From: Kineococcus sp. NBC_00420
GTDB taxonomy: Bacteria; Actinomycetota; Actinomycetes; Actinomycetales; Kineococcaceae
Assembly: GCF_036021035.1 (NCBI RefSeq)
Contig: NZ_CP107930.1
Coordinates: 3,720,001-3,784,000 of the forward strand
Reading direction: 5' to 3'
Length of the DNA: 64,000 nucleotides
Shown: piece by piece, positions 18,473 to 29,672 of the stretch
Position numbering within the stretch: position 1 is the first letter of the stretch
Layout of the letters: every line of letters begins with the position of its first letter
The notes under the pieces: model-generated
What the model saw: the letters and a program-made list of their open reading frames with translations, nothing else
Database searches by the model: none
Told to the model about the DNA's origin: nothing
Translations under genes and position numbers: made by a program

Positions 18473-18914
18473 CCCGCGAGTGGTGGCGGCGGGCCTTCAT
18501 CCGGTTGCCGCACACCGCCATCGAGCACCAGCGTCCCGTTCCGGCCCGGGAGCGGTCGACGAAGAACAACCGGCACTCGGAGTTCGCGCAGGGCCGCAAC
18601 CGCCCCGGACGTTCGCGTTCGAGGGTGTCCCAGGCCAGGACGGCGCGCACCACCGACGGGTTCGTGCCGGTCGTCCGCAGGACGCGCTCGATGCCCCGGG
18701 GGCCTACGGAGGCCGTCCAGGTGACGCCGACCAGCAGTTCCTGCAGCAGGGACGCGTCCCCGTCGCCGCGGACCACCGACTGCAGCAGGTCCCGCGCCCG
18801 CACCAGGGCGGGTCGTTCGCCCGCGTCCGTGGTGAGCAGGTCCTGCGGCCGGCCGTCCACCACCGGGGTGCTGTTCAGCAGGCCGAGCAGCAGTTCCTCG
18901 TCCGGATCGGTCAT
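18453..18914 (-). CDS. CGNR zinc-finger (ABATE-type) regulator
   Basis: A 153-residue predicted transcription regulator. The C-terminal zinc finger is clear: CANSECRLFFVDRS then CSMAVCGNRMKARRHH, with the diagnostic CGNR. The N-terminal 100 residues fit the ABATE-type stress-sensing domain. It is divergent from an alpha/beta hydrolase over a 75-base gap holding four CTAACC/GGTTAG copies, so it probably controls itself and that gene. Confidence 0.88.
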   Translation of the reverse strand: MTDPDEELLLGLLNSTPVVDGRPQDLLTTDAGERPALVRARDLLQSVVRGDGDASLLQELLVGVTWTASVGPRGIERVLRTTGTNPSVVRAVLAWDTLERERPGRLRPCANSECRLFFVDRSRAGTGRWCSMAVCGNRMKARRHHSRVSSQDA

Positions 18915-18989
18915 CTAACCTCCCTTATCGACTTGACAGGTTAGCAGTGCTGGGCAACTCTAACCGCTCCAGACCACGAAAGGGGTTAG
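18915..18989. promoter_or_regulatory. operator-like repeats between CGNR regulator and hydrolase
   Basis: Two inverted repeats are nested in the gap. The first is CTAACCT at 18915-18921 with AGGTTAG at 18938-18944. The second is CTAACC at 18960-18965 with GGTTAG at 18984-18989. Each pair ends directly against a start region, so a bound regulator would cover both promoters. The second right arm overlaps the spacer after the hydrolase ribosome-binding site (AAAGGGG). Confidence 0.65.
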
Positions 18990-19853
18990 ATGATGACCAC
19001 GCACCACCGCTACGCCGAGGTCGACGGGTTCCAGCTCTTCTACCGGGAGGCGGGCGCTCCCGACGCGCCCGTGGTCGTGCTGCTGCACGGCTACCCGACG
19101 AGCTCGTTCATGTTCCGCGAGCTGATCCCCCGCCTCGCCGACCGGTACCGGGTCATCGCCCCCGACCTGCTCGGGTTCGGGCTCTCCGACGCCCCCGCGG
19201 TCGAGGAGTTCGACTACTCCTTCGCCGCACTCGCGGACCTCACCGGCCGCCTGCTGGACCGTCTCGGCGTGACCCGGTTCGCGGTCTACGTCCAGGACTA
19301 CGGCGCCCCCGTCGGCTGGCGCCTGCTGCTGGAGCGCCCGGACGCCGTCACGGCCGTCGTCAGCCAGAACGGCAACGGCCACGAGGCGGGATTCGTCGAG
19401 GAGTTCTGGGCGCCGATCTGGGCGCACGGCGAACTCCGGACGCGCGAGACGGAGGAGGCGCTCCGCCCGGCGCTGGGCGTCGACGCGATCCGCTGGCAGT
19501 ACACCCACGGGGTTCCCGACCCGAGCGTGGTGAGCCCGGACACCTGGCACCACGACGCGGCCGCGCTGGCCCGTCCCGGCAACGACCGGGTGCAGTTGGC
19601 GTTGTTCGCCGACTACGCGAGCAACGTCCCCCTCTACCGACACGTCCAGGAACTCCTGCGCGCCCGGGGGATCCCGCTGCTGGCCGTGTGGGGGCGCGAC
19701 GACGAGATCTTCGGGCCGGCCGGGGCCACGGCGCTGGCCGAGGCGGTCGGCGGAGAGGTCCGACTCGTCGACGGCGGGCACTTCCTGCTCGAGAGCGCCC
19801 TCGACGAGGTCACCGACCACGTGCGGGAGTTCCTCGCCCGCGTCACGGGGTGA
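18990..19853 (+). CDS. haloalkane dehalogenase / epoxide hydrolase-like protein
   Basis: A 287-residue alpha/beta hydrolase. The nucleophile is aspartate in VQDYGAP (about residue 102), not serine, which points to the epoxide hydrolase/haloalkane dehalogenase branch. HGYPTSSFMF forms the oxyanion strand, DDEIFGP carries the acid and DGGHFLLES the histidine. The exact substrate is unknown. It is likely controlled by the divergent CGNR regulator. A second ATG three bases later is possible. It overlaps the convergent methyltransferase by 11 bases. Confidence 0.87.
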   Translation: MMTTHHRYAEVDGFQLFYREAGAPDAPVVVLLHGYPTSSFMFRELIPRLADRYRVIAPDLLGFGLSDAPAVEEFDYSFAALADLTGRLLDRLGVTRFAVYVQDYGAPVGWRLLLERPDAVTAVVSQNGNGHEAGFVEEFWAPIWAHGELRTRETEEALRPALGVDAIRWQYTHGVPDPSVVSPDTWHHDAAALARPGNDRVQLALFADYASNVPLYRHVQELLRARGIPLLAVWGRDDEIFGPAGATALAEAVGGEVRLVDGGHFLLESALDEVTDHVREFLARVTG

Positions 19854-21021
19854 CGGGTTCCACCACCAGCACGCTCTGCTTCCCCGCGATCCGGGTCAGC
19901 ACGATCGTCGCGGTGCGCGAGCCCTTGAGCGCCAACTGCCTGCGGAACTGGTCCGGGTCGACGGCCGTCCCGCGCTTCTTCACGGTCAGGGTTCCGACGT
20001 CGAGTTCGCGCAGCCGGGCGCGCAGGGGCTTCAGCCCGAACGGCATGACCTCCAGCACCCGGAACGCCCGGGTGAACGGCGAGGTCCGGGACGAGTCCGT
20101 GCTCACGTAGGCGATCGTCTCGTCGACCAGTCGCCCGTCCAGGTCGGCCGCGACCTTCGCCACCAGCCCCGAACGGATCACCGCCCCGTCGGGTTCGTGC
20201 AGGAACTCACCGACCGGCCCGACCGGGGCCACCGGGAGGTCGACGTCGTCGATCTCGTGGGCGGTGGCACCCCGCACGACGCGGGCGCTGCGCACGAGAC
20301 CCGGCCGGGCCAGCGGTCCGCACCACAGCGCGCACTCGACGACCTCCCCGTCCACCGACGTCCACTGCGCCTCGGCGCCGGCCGGGACCAGCTCGTGCGG
20401 CAGACCGGGGGCGAGCTTCGCACCGGTCGCCGGGACCCGGGCGGCCGTGGCGAGGACGAAGGAGAGCGGGGGAGAGGTCGCCTCGGGGTCGAAGAGGCGC
20501 CGCCCCCCGGAGGTCCGCCGCGCCGGGTCGAACCAGGCGCCGTCCCCGGGACCGAGCTCGTCGACGACCCCGGCCGTGACGTCCGCGCAGCGGACCTCGC
20601 GCCCCAGGTTGTGCGCCGCCACCGCGACCGTCGTGGGGTCGGCGTCGACGGGCAGGACGTCGAGCCCGGCGTCCAGGAACGCCAAGGAGTCCGCGCCGAT
20701 CCCGCAGCCCAGGTCCGCGACCCGGTGCACCCCGGCGGCGGCGAAGCGGCGGGCGTGCTCGGCCGCCACCACGGCACGGGTGGCCTGCTCGGCGCCGGCC
20801 GCCGTGAAGAGCAGCCCGTCCGCTCGGGGCCCGAACTTCGCGGCGGCCTTCGCGCGCAGTCGCGACTGCGTCGTGGCGAGCGCGGCGAGGGCGGGATCGT
20901 GCCCCGCGCGGCGCAACCGGGCGGCCAGCGCGACGGGGTCCTCGCCGGCCGTCCCCGCCAGCTCGGCCAGCAGGGCCCGTCCCTGCGGGGAGGTCAGGGC
21001 GTCGACGTCGGAAACGTTCAC
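19843..21021 (-). CDS. SAM-dependent methyltransferase with THUMP-like C-terminus
   Basis: A 392-residue class I methyltransferase. The SAM motif DLGCGIG is at about 103-109 and an acidic residue ends the next strand (VDADP). WFDPARRTSGGRR resembles the catalytic DPPR-like loop of RNA methyltransferases. The C-terminal third looks like the THUMP-like domain seen in actinobacterial proteins of this type, so an RNA substrate is likely but unproven. GTG 21021 is preferred to GTG 21063, which lies in the first CIRCE element. It is divergent from groES. Confidence 0.82.
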   Translation of the reverse strand: MNVSDVDALTSPQGRALLAELAGTAGEDPVALAARLRRAGHDPALAALATTQSRLRAKAAAKFGPRADGLLFTAAGAEQATRAVVAAEHARRFAAAGVHRVADLGCGIGADSLAFLDAGLDVLPVDADPTTVAVAAHNLGREVRCADVTAGVVDELGPGDGAWFDPARRTSGGRRLFDPEATSPPLSFVLATAARVPATGAKLAPGLPHELVPAGAEAQWTSVDGEVVECALWCGPLARPGLVRSARVVRGATAHEIDDVDLPVAPVGPVGEFLHEPDGAVIRSGLVAKVAADLDGRLVDETIAYVSTDSSRTSPFTRAFRVLEVMPFGLKPLRARLRELDVGTLTVKKRGTAVDPDQFRRQLALKGSRTATIVLTRIAGKQSVLVVEPVTP

Positions 21022-21052
21022 CCGGTCGATGCTGCCAGGAGGGGCACCGGAT

Positions 21053-21079
21053 CTGGCACTCACCCGCCCTGAGTGCTAG
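21053..21079. promoter_or_regulatory. CIRCE element 1 (HrcA operator) upstream of groES
   Basis: CTGGCACTC, 9 bases, GAGTGCTAG. It matches the consensus TTAGCACTC-N9-GAGTGCTAA at 15 of 18 arm positions. TAGCGT at 21077-21082 overlaps its end and is a plausible groES -10, so HrcA binding would block the promoter. It also lies upstream of the divergent methyltransferase. Confidence 0.92.
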
Positions 21080-21096
21080 CGTCTCGCGCAGCGTCG

Positions 21097-21123
21097 GTGG
21101 CACTCCCCCCTGGAGAGTGCCAA
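21097..21123. promoter_or_regulatory. CIRCE element 2 (HrcA operator) upstream of groES
   Basis: GTGGCACTC, 9 bases, GAGTGCCAA, with 8-bp perfect arms TGGCACTC/GAGTGCCA. It lies 18 bases after the first element and probably within the groES 5' leader. Two CIRCE copies are typical for tight HrcA control of actinobacterial groES-groEL. Confidence 0.92.
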
Positions 21124-21222
21124 CCGGGGCAGCGGCCGTCCGGCACCCGCGACGACGGTCGTCCGCTCCCCGAACCGACCGTCCGTGCCAGTTCGCTGAA
21201 GCAGAAGGGGAGGGCCGCACCA

Positions 21223-21519
21223 GTGTCGGTCTCCATCACTCCGCTCGAGGACCGCATCGTCGTCAAGCCGCTCGACGCGGAGCAGACGACCGCATCCGGT
21301 CTCGTCATCCCGGACACCGCCAAGGAGAAGCCCCAGGAGGGCGAAGTCCTGGCTGTCGGTCCGGGCCGCGTCGACGACAACGGCAACCGCGTGCCGATCG
21401 ACGTCGCCGTCGGCGACAAGGTCATCTACTCCAAGTACGGCGGCACCGAGGTCAAGTACGGCGGCGACGAGCTGCTGATCCTCTCGGCGCGCGACGTGCT
21501 CGCCAAGGTCGCCAAGTAA
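21223..21519 (+). CDS. groES: co-chaperonin GroES
   Basis: Heptameric lid of the GroEL folding chamber, 98 residues, full length. It has the N-terminal [13 protein letters not shown], a mobile loop with [19 protein letters not shown] and the C-terminal [19 protein letters not shown] 21223 follows GGGGAGG by about 10 bases; upstream in-frame starts would run through the CIRCE region. It is first in the groES-groEL operon and under HrcA control. Confidence 0.97.
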   Translation: MSVSITPLEDRIVVKPLDAEQTTASGLVIPDTAKEKPQEGEVLAVGPGRVDDNGNRVPIDVAVGDKVIYSKYGGTEVKYGGDELLILSARDVLAKVAK

Positions 21520-21534
21520 GCGACTGACAGGTCC

Positions 21535-21575
21535 AGACGCCCCGGGCGCCCGCACTCCGGGTGCCCGGGGCGTCT
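21535..21575 (+). terminator. hairpin between groES and groEL
   Basis: A 17-bp stem (21535-21551 with 21559-21575) with one G-T pair and a 7-base loop. It may partly terminate or process the groES-groEL transcript so that groES is made in excess. Confidence 0.65.
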
Positions 21576-21604
21576 CCTGTTCCCGCCCCGAAGCTCGCCA
21601 CTGA

Positions 21605-23245
<1,641 letters not shown>

Positions 23246-23264
23246 CCGATCTCCCTGAACGACG

Positions 23265-23299
23265 AAGGGCCCGGCTCCCCCTCGGGGGGCCGGGCCCTT
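23265..23299 (+). terminator. terminator after groEL
   Basis: AAGGGCCCGG at 23265-23274 pairs with 23290-23299; the loop adds a CCCC/GGGG helix and a short T-run follows. It ends the groES-groEL operon. Confidence 0.85.
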
Positions 23300-23347
23300 T
23301 CACGTTCTCCGCACGCCGCACCACACCGCGCACGGGTGGAGCAGGAG

Positions 23348-23650
23348 TCAGCTGGCGATGCGCAGTCCGCGACGACGTTCGGTCGCGTAGACGGCTTCGC
23401 GGTCGTCCTCGGTGAGGCCACCCCACACGCCGTAGGGCTCACGGACCTTCAGGGCGTGCTTACGGCACATCTCCAGGACGGGGCAGCCACCGCACACGGC
23501 CTGGGCCGCAGCGTCGCGGTTGCGGCGGGCCGGGCCACGCTCACCCTCGGGGTGGAAGAACAGGTTCGGGTCGGCCTCGCGGCAGGCTCCGTCGAGCTGC
23601 CACTCCCAGACGTCGGCGACGGGTCCGGGGAGGCGGGAGATCTCGGCCAT
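23348..23650 (-). CDS. whiB3: WhiB-family iron-sulfur regulator, WhiB3/WhiD type
   Basis: Redox-sensing transcription factor that binds a [4Fe-4S] cluster and works with the principal sigma factor. The 100-residue product has cysteines at 23, 53, 56 and 62 (C-x29-CxxC-x5-C) and the GVWGG turn at 74-78. LPGPVADVWEWQLDGACR and FFHPEGERG closely match the WhiB3/WhiD subgroup. The position next to groEL1 and bldM repeats the Mycobacterium whiB3 and Streptomyces whiD loci. ATG 23650 follows an AGGAG; longer starts are less likely. It is divergent from a MerR gene over a region with TGAACAA repeats. Confidence 0.93.
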   Translation of the reverse strand: MAEISRLPGPVADVWEWQLDGACREADPNLFFHPEGERGPARRNRDAAAQAVCGGCPVLEMCRKHALKVREPYGVWGGLTEDDREAVYATERRRGLRIAS

Positions 23651-23713
23651 GGTGCGCTCCTGGTTCGGGAGGGATCTTGCTGACTGGTCATGAACGTACA
23701 ACCGCGTCAGAAG

Positions 23714-23860
23714 TTGTTCAAGCCCCTGGTCGGAACTTGTTCAACCAATCTGCCCGTGCGGGGGCGACCGGGACGTGGCGCGGGGGTGAACAACCTCTGC
23801 CCAACACGCTGAACAAGGTGCAGATCCCTGGTGCCTCCGCCACCCGAACGCTCTGAACAA
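23714..23860. promoter_or_regulatory. five TGAACAA repeats between whiB3 and merR gene
   Basis: Two copies face whiB3 (TTGTTCA on the plus strand at 23714-23720 and 23737-23743). Three face the MerR gene (TGAACAA at 23787-23793, 23810-23816 and 23854-23860). The two pairs have the same 23-base period. Near-matches TGGACAA and TGACCAA continue to 23880. Such an AT-rich 7-mer is rare in this DNA, so a binding array for one regulator of both genes is likely. Confidence 0.7.
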
Positions 23861-23924
23861 GGCTGGACAACCCTGACCAATGGCGCGAGTGGCGGGCGGC
23901 CCCCGACGTTGGGACACTGCAGCC

Positions 23925-24959
23925 ATGTCCCCCGCCGCACCCTCCCAGGGAGCTGCCGTGCCTCCGGCCCCGCGCATGACGTTGACGGTGGCCGCCGTCG
24001 CGCGCCGCCTCGGGGTGGCCCCGGCCACGCTGCGGACCTGGGACCGGCGGTACGGCCTCGGCCCCTCCGAGCACACCGCGGGCGCGCACCGCCGCTACTC
24101 CTCCTCCGACCTGGCCCGCCTCGTCGTGATGCGCCGGCTGACCCTGGAGGGCGTCGCGCCGTCCGAGGCGGCGCAGCTGGCCGCGACCACCGCCGTCGCC
24201 GACGGGGGTTTCGCGCTGGCGAGCGTCTCGACGATCCCGGCGGCGGTCATCGAGGCCGCCGTGACCGACGCGGTGGCCATCGCCGGCCCCGGTTCCGGGC
24301 TCGACCCGGCCCGCGAGGTCACCACGGCGGAGGAGGCGCCCGCGCTCTCCGGGCCCGACGAGTCCGAGGACGCCGAGAGCCTGCCCGGGCACCACGGACG
24401 ACCCACCGACGCCGTGGACTGGGCCGTCAGCAGCCTCGCCGACCGCTTCGCCGAGGAGATCCGCACCCGGGGGGTCGCGCCGGCCTGGGACGCCGTCCTG
24501 CGTCCCGCGCTCGCCACCCGCGACGCGGCCATGCACGCGGCCGTCGCCCGGGCGCTGGCCGCGCTGCCCGTCGCGACCGGGGACCGCGCGGTCCTGCTGG
24601 CCGCGCTGCACGACCCGGCCGCCCAGGTGGCCCGCGGTCCCGTGCTGCTCGCCGCGGCCGCCGCCCTGGCCGAGGCCGGCTCCGGTGCGCGCAGCGTGGG
24701 GGAGGGGGTCCCCGTGCGGATGCTCGCCGCCGCGGTGCGTCGGGTGCGCCCGCCCGCCCTCCTCCTGCACACCGACGCCGAACCCGCCGCCGACGTCGTC
24801 GAGGACCTGCTGGCCCTGGCCCGGGTCCGTCCCGCGCCGCTGGTCGTCCTCCTGGGGGACGGGTGGACGCCGGCGCTCAAGGACCGGCTGCGCGGCGCCG
24901 AGGTGGCCACGGGGCTCGCCGACGCCGTCGCGAGGTGCGTCGGGGCCTCGACCGCCTGA
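23925..24959 (+). CDS. MerR-family transcription regulator
   Basis: A 344-residue regulator. The N-terminal MerR helix-turn-helix spans about residues 19-85 (VAAVARRLGVAPATLRTWDRRYGLGP, AGAHRRYSSSDLARL). The long C-terminal part (about 160-344) has the size and helix-rich character of B12-binding-type sensor domains of LitR/CarH proteins, but I do not see a clear cobalamin-binding DxHxxG motif. Start choice: ATG 23925 is used; ATG 23880 would add 15 residues that overlap the repeat region. The adjacent repeat array suggests it regulates itself and whiB3. Confidence 0.85.
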   Translation: MSPAAPSQGAAVPPAPRMTLTVAAVARRLGVAPATLRTWDRRYGLGPSEHTAGAHRRYSSSDLARLVVMRRLTLEGVAPSEAAQLAATTAVADGGFALASVSTIPAAVIEAAVTDAVAIAGPGSGLDPAREVTTAEEAPALSGPDESEDAESLPGHHGRPTDAVDWAVSSLADRFAEEIRTRGVAPAWDAVLRPALATRDAAMHAAVARALAALPVATGDRAVLLAALHDPAAQVARGPVLLAAAAALAEAGSGARSVGEGVPVRMLAAAVRRVRPPALLLHTDAEPAADVVEDLLALARVRPAPLVVLLGDGWTPALKDRLRGAEVATGLADAVARCVGASTA

Positions 24960-24986
24960 CCAGCGGGTTCACCGGGACCGCCGTGC

Positions 24987-25002
24987 ACCTGAACGCTCAG
25001 GT
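24987..25002. promoter_or_regulatory. 16-bp dyad upstream of bldM
   Basis: ACCTGA, four bases, TCAGGT, a perfect 6-bp inverted repeat about 104 bases before the bldM start. It is a candidate operator; the regulator is unknown. Confidence 0.4.
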
Positions 25003-25105
25003 CGGCGCTCCCGCGTGCCGACAACTCTTCCTGTGGGGCACCCGACGTGCTTCACGGCGGGGCCACGGACGGCCGCGCTCCACCCACACAGGGAAGAGGT
25101 TTGTG

Positions 25106-25717
25106 GTGGCAACGGTTCTGGTCTGCGATGACCTTCCGCTGGCGCGCGAGGCCATGCGTCGCATGGTGGCTGCCGTCCCCGGCGTCACTCGGGTCGTGGG
25201 TGCGAGCTCGGGCGAAGAAGCGCTCCAGCGCTGGCCCGTCGAACGGCCCTCGCTGGTGATCATGGATGTCCGGATGCCCGGGATCGGCGGTGTCGAAGCA
25301 GCGCGCCGGCTGCTCGCCCGTCACCCCGAGGCGAACGTGCTCATGGCCACGATGGCGGAGGACGGTGACGGAGTGGCCCGCGCGGTCGCGGCCGGAGCCC
25401 GCGGGTACCTCGTCAAGGACGTCTCGCGCGAGGAGCTCGCCACCGCGGTGCTCCAGGCGCTGCAGGACGTCAGCCGTCGTCGTGGCGGCAACCGCACGCG
25501 TGCGGTGCTCACGGGCCGGGCGCCCGTGCTCACCGAGCGGGAGCAGCAGGTGCTCGTCGGCATGAGCCGCGGGCGCAGCAACGCGGAGATCGGGCGCGAG
25601 CTCTTCCTCTCCGAGGACACGGTCAAGACCCACGCTCGTCGGCTGTTCCGCAAGCTCGAGGCGGCCGACCGCGCTCAAGCGGTGGCTGTGGGATTCCGCT
25701 GGGGTCTCGTACGGTAG
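25106..25717 (+). CDS. bldM: BldM-like response regulator
   Basis: NarL/LuxR-type response regulator of 203 residues. The receiver domain (about 1-120) has D8/D9, the phospho-acceptor position D54 in IMDVRMPG and K104. The LuxR helix-turn-helix (about 140-203) has LTEREQQVL and SNAEIGRELFLSEDTVKTHARRLF. The C-terminus FRWGLVR and the gene order whiD-bldM-sigma-guaB match Streptomyces, where BldM acts with WhiI in sporulation. No sensor kinase is adjacent. GTG 25106 is 6 bases after GGAAGAGG; GTG 25103 is too close. Confidence 0.93.
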   Translation: MATVLVCDDLPLAREAMRRMVAAVPGVTRVVGASSGEEALQRWPVERPSLVIMDVRMPGIGGVEAARRLLARHPEANVLMATMAEDGDGVARAVAAGARGYLVKDVSREELATAVLQALQDVSRRRGGNRTRAVLTGRAPVLTEREQQVLVGMSRGRSNAEIGRELFLSEDTVKTHARRLFRKLEAADRAQAVAVGFRWGLVR

Positions 25718-25721
25718 GTGG

Positions 25722-26576
25722 GTGAGCCCCGGGGGCGACGAGTCAGTCGGAGTTGGTGCCGGCGGCCGGCCCGACGCAGACGCCAGCAGGCGTGACGTCG
25801 GTGCTGCCGTCGCTCCCGACGTCCCCCGGGTCCAGTTCTCGGGGGACGACGACGCCGTCGCGCACCCCGGGGCCGGTCCCACCGACCTCCGCACCGATCT
25901 TCCGGGTGACCTCGGCGACGCCGCCGAGGCCCCTGGCGGGGGCGACGGAACCAGGGCGGCGCAGGGTGTAACACCCTCGCGGCCTGCAGCGATGAACAGT
26001 TCGGATGCCGGGGGGCTCCAGGAACTGGCGACGCGCGCGTTGACGGGGGAGCAGGGCGCCGTCGCCGATCTCCTGGCAGCGGTGCGCCGCCTCGTCCACC
26101 GTTACTGCCGGGCCAAGCTCGGGCGACTGCCCGGAGCTGATCACGCCGCAGAAGATGCGGCACAGGAGGTCTGCATCGCCGTGTTGACGGCCCTTCCCCG
26201 CTACAAGGACACCGGACGTCCCTTCGAGGCGTTCGTGTACCGGATCGCGGCCAACAAGGTTGCGGACGCCCAGCGGGCCTCCTACCGCTCCCCGGTCCCG
26301 ACCGAGGACGTCCCGGACGGCGTCAGCGCCGAACCGGGTCCCGAGCAACTCGCTCTCGACGCCTTCGACGCCGAGACCGTCGGCAAGCTGCTCGACACCC
26401 TGCCGCCCAAGCTGCGCGAGATCATCACGCTGCGCGTGGGGGCCGGGATGTCGGCCGAGGAGACCGGACGTGCGTTGGACATGACCGCCGGCGCCGTGCG
26501 CGTCGCCCAGCACCGCGCGATGCAGAAGCTGCGCAAGATCGCCAGCGAGGACCTCACGTTGCGGGTCGCCCCGTGA
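25722..26576 (+). CDS. sigD: ECF sigma factor, SigD-like
   Basis: RNA polymerase sigma factor with region 2 (about residues 120-185: EDAAQEVCIAVLTALPRYKD, FEAFVYRIAANKVADAQR) and region 4 (about 220-275: LPPKLREIITLRVGAGMSAEETGRALDMT). The start is uncertain. GTG 25722 has TACGGT 6 bases upstream and gives 284 residues with an acidic, Gly/Pro-rich N-terminal extension of 90 residues. ATG 25992 gives 194 residues, closer to the usual SigD length. The overlapping downstream gene is its likely anti-sigma factor. The same neighbourhood holds sigD in mycobacteria. Confidence 0.88.
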   Translation: MSPGGDESVGVGAGGRPDADASRRDVGAAVAPDVPRVQFSGDDDAVAHPGAGPTDLRTDLPGDLGDAAEAPGGGDGTRAAQGVTPSRPAAMNSSDAGGLQELATRALTGEQGAVADLLAAVRRLVHRYCRAKLGRLPGADHAAEDAAQEVCIAVLTALPRYKDTGRPFEAFVYRIAANKVADAQRASYRSPVPTEDVPDGVSAEPGPEQLALDAFDAETVGKLLDTLPPKLREIITLRVGAGMSAEETGRALDMTAGAVRVAQHRAMQKLRKIASEDLTLRVAP

Positions 26577-28054
26577 GCGACGACGACCGCCCGGGCCACG
26601 GGCCCGACGACGAGACCACCGCCGGCACCGGCGGGCGGGGACACCTGCGCGACGGTCACCTGCGGGCCGGGCACCTTCGCGGTGTCCGCGGCTCCGCCAC
26701 GAACGACGTGAACAGCCAGGGAGGGGGGGACGTGGACGACGCCTCCGTCTCCGTGCCCGACCTGCTGGCCACGGACGCCCTGCTGGACCGCCTCGGCAGC
26801 CACGACACCACCGACGCCGACCTGCGCGACGCCGTCGCCCGGCTGCTGGACTCCTACGCGCTGCACGCCGATCCCTTGACCGCCGGGGTGCGGCCGGTGC
26901 AGGTGCCCGACCTCGCCCTCGAGGTCGAGGGCCTCCCGGCCCCGGTACCCGCCCCGCGGGTGCTGCTCGCCTCCCGTCGCACCCTGCGCCGGATCGGTCA
27001 CGGCGGTGCCGCCGCGGCCGCCGTCCTCGCCCTGCTCGGCGGTACCGCCGCCGCCGCGGCGACCGGCGCGGGCTCGATCGCGGGCCCGGACGGCCGGACC
27101 GGCAGCTCCGCGGCCGCGCAGCTGCCGGGCTGGTTCCCCGACACGGTGTTCCGCGCCTTCGGCGGCACTCCCACGGACCGGGTCAAGCGCGAACTGGCGC
27201 AGGCGGACATCGAGGTGCAGGCCGGCCACAGCGCGTCGGCCCTCGCGCGGGTCCAGAACCTGGTCCGGCAGATCGACGCCTCCGACGACATCGACGCCAC
27301 GCTGGCCGCGACGGTCACTGCGAAGCTCGACGACCTGCAGTCCGACGTCGACGGCACCGCGGTGGGTCCGACGAGCGCACCCACGCCCTCGTCCGTCTCG
27401 CCCTCGCCCGCCCCGCCCACGCCGACGCCGGCGGGGACCTCGCTGGCTGACGTCGTGAACGCCGCGTCGCCGACGGCTTCGCCGAGCTCCACGCCCTGGG
27501 TCCCGACCCAGACCCCGGTGGCCACCACCGCGCCCACCGGCGCCACCGGGACGGCGACGGGGACCTCGGGCGGCGCTCCCGGGGGCTCCACGTCCTCGCC
27601 GGGCCGGGGTTCCGGTTCCTCCTCGTCCTCTTCGTCGTCCTCGAACCCCGTGGTCCCGCCCTACGTCCCACCCGTCGTCACCGAGGTGCCGTCGGGCAGC
27701 GTCACCACGCCGCCGACGGTCACGCCGCCCCCGACGCAGAGCCCGAGCGATCCCTCGACGGGCTCGCCGAGCGACCCGGGGACGTCGACGGCCCCCACGG
27801 AGACCGCCACCAGCCCGGAGGCACCGCCGTCCACGACGACGGACCCGGTGGTCCCGCCGCCCTCGGACCCGGTGACCGACACCGCCTCGCCCGTGGTGAC
27901 CGATCCGGTCGAGGTCGTGACCCCGACGCTGCCCGTCGTGGTGGAGCCCTCGCCCAGCGCGGGAGCCGAGCCGAGCCCCGGCGTCGTCGATGCCTCGGGG
28001 ACGGCGTCCGAGACGGCGTCCGAGACGGCGTCCGGGACGGCGTCCGCCGGGTCG

Positions 28055-28057
<3 letters not shown>
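26573..28057 (+). CDS. rsdA: RsdA-like membrane anti-sigma factor
   Basis: A 494-residue predicted anti-sigma factor. The cytoplasmic part (1-142) has DLLATDALLDRL at 63-74, the segment by which RsdA-type proteins bind SigD. One transmembrane helix follows at about 143-165. The external region is low-complexity Pro/Ser/Thr-rich (about 280-494), probably spanning the cell wall. The GTG overlaps the sigma stop, so factor and inhibitor are made together. In mycobacteria RsdA is cleaved to free SigD; that route is inferred here. A GHLRD/GHLRA/GHLRG triplet at 23-37 is a small internal repeat. Confidence 0.85.
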
Positions 28058-29605
<1,548 letters not shown>

Positions 29606-29624
29606 CCCGCCCGACCGGCAGGGG

Positions 29625-29649
29625 CCCCGCGGCACGGATCGTCGCGGGG
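29625..29649 (+). terminator. short hairpin between guaB and guaB3
   Basis: CCCCGCG at 29625-29631 pairs with CGCGGGG at 29643-29649. A weak 7-bp stem just before the guaB3 promoter, possibly a partial terminator. Confidence 0.4.
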
Positions 29650-29660
29650 TCTCCAGCGGG

Positions 29661-29666
29661 TAGCCT
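29661..29666 (+). promoter_or_regulatory. guaB3 -10 element (TAGCCT)
   Basis: TAGCCT, 6 bases, GTG 29673; no ribosome-binding site. It gives guaB3 its own leaderless transcript. Confidence 0.55.
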
Positions 29667-29672
29667 TGCCGC

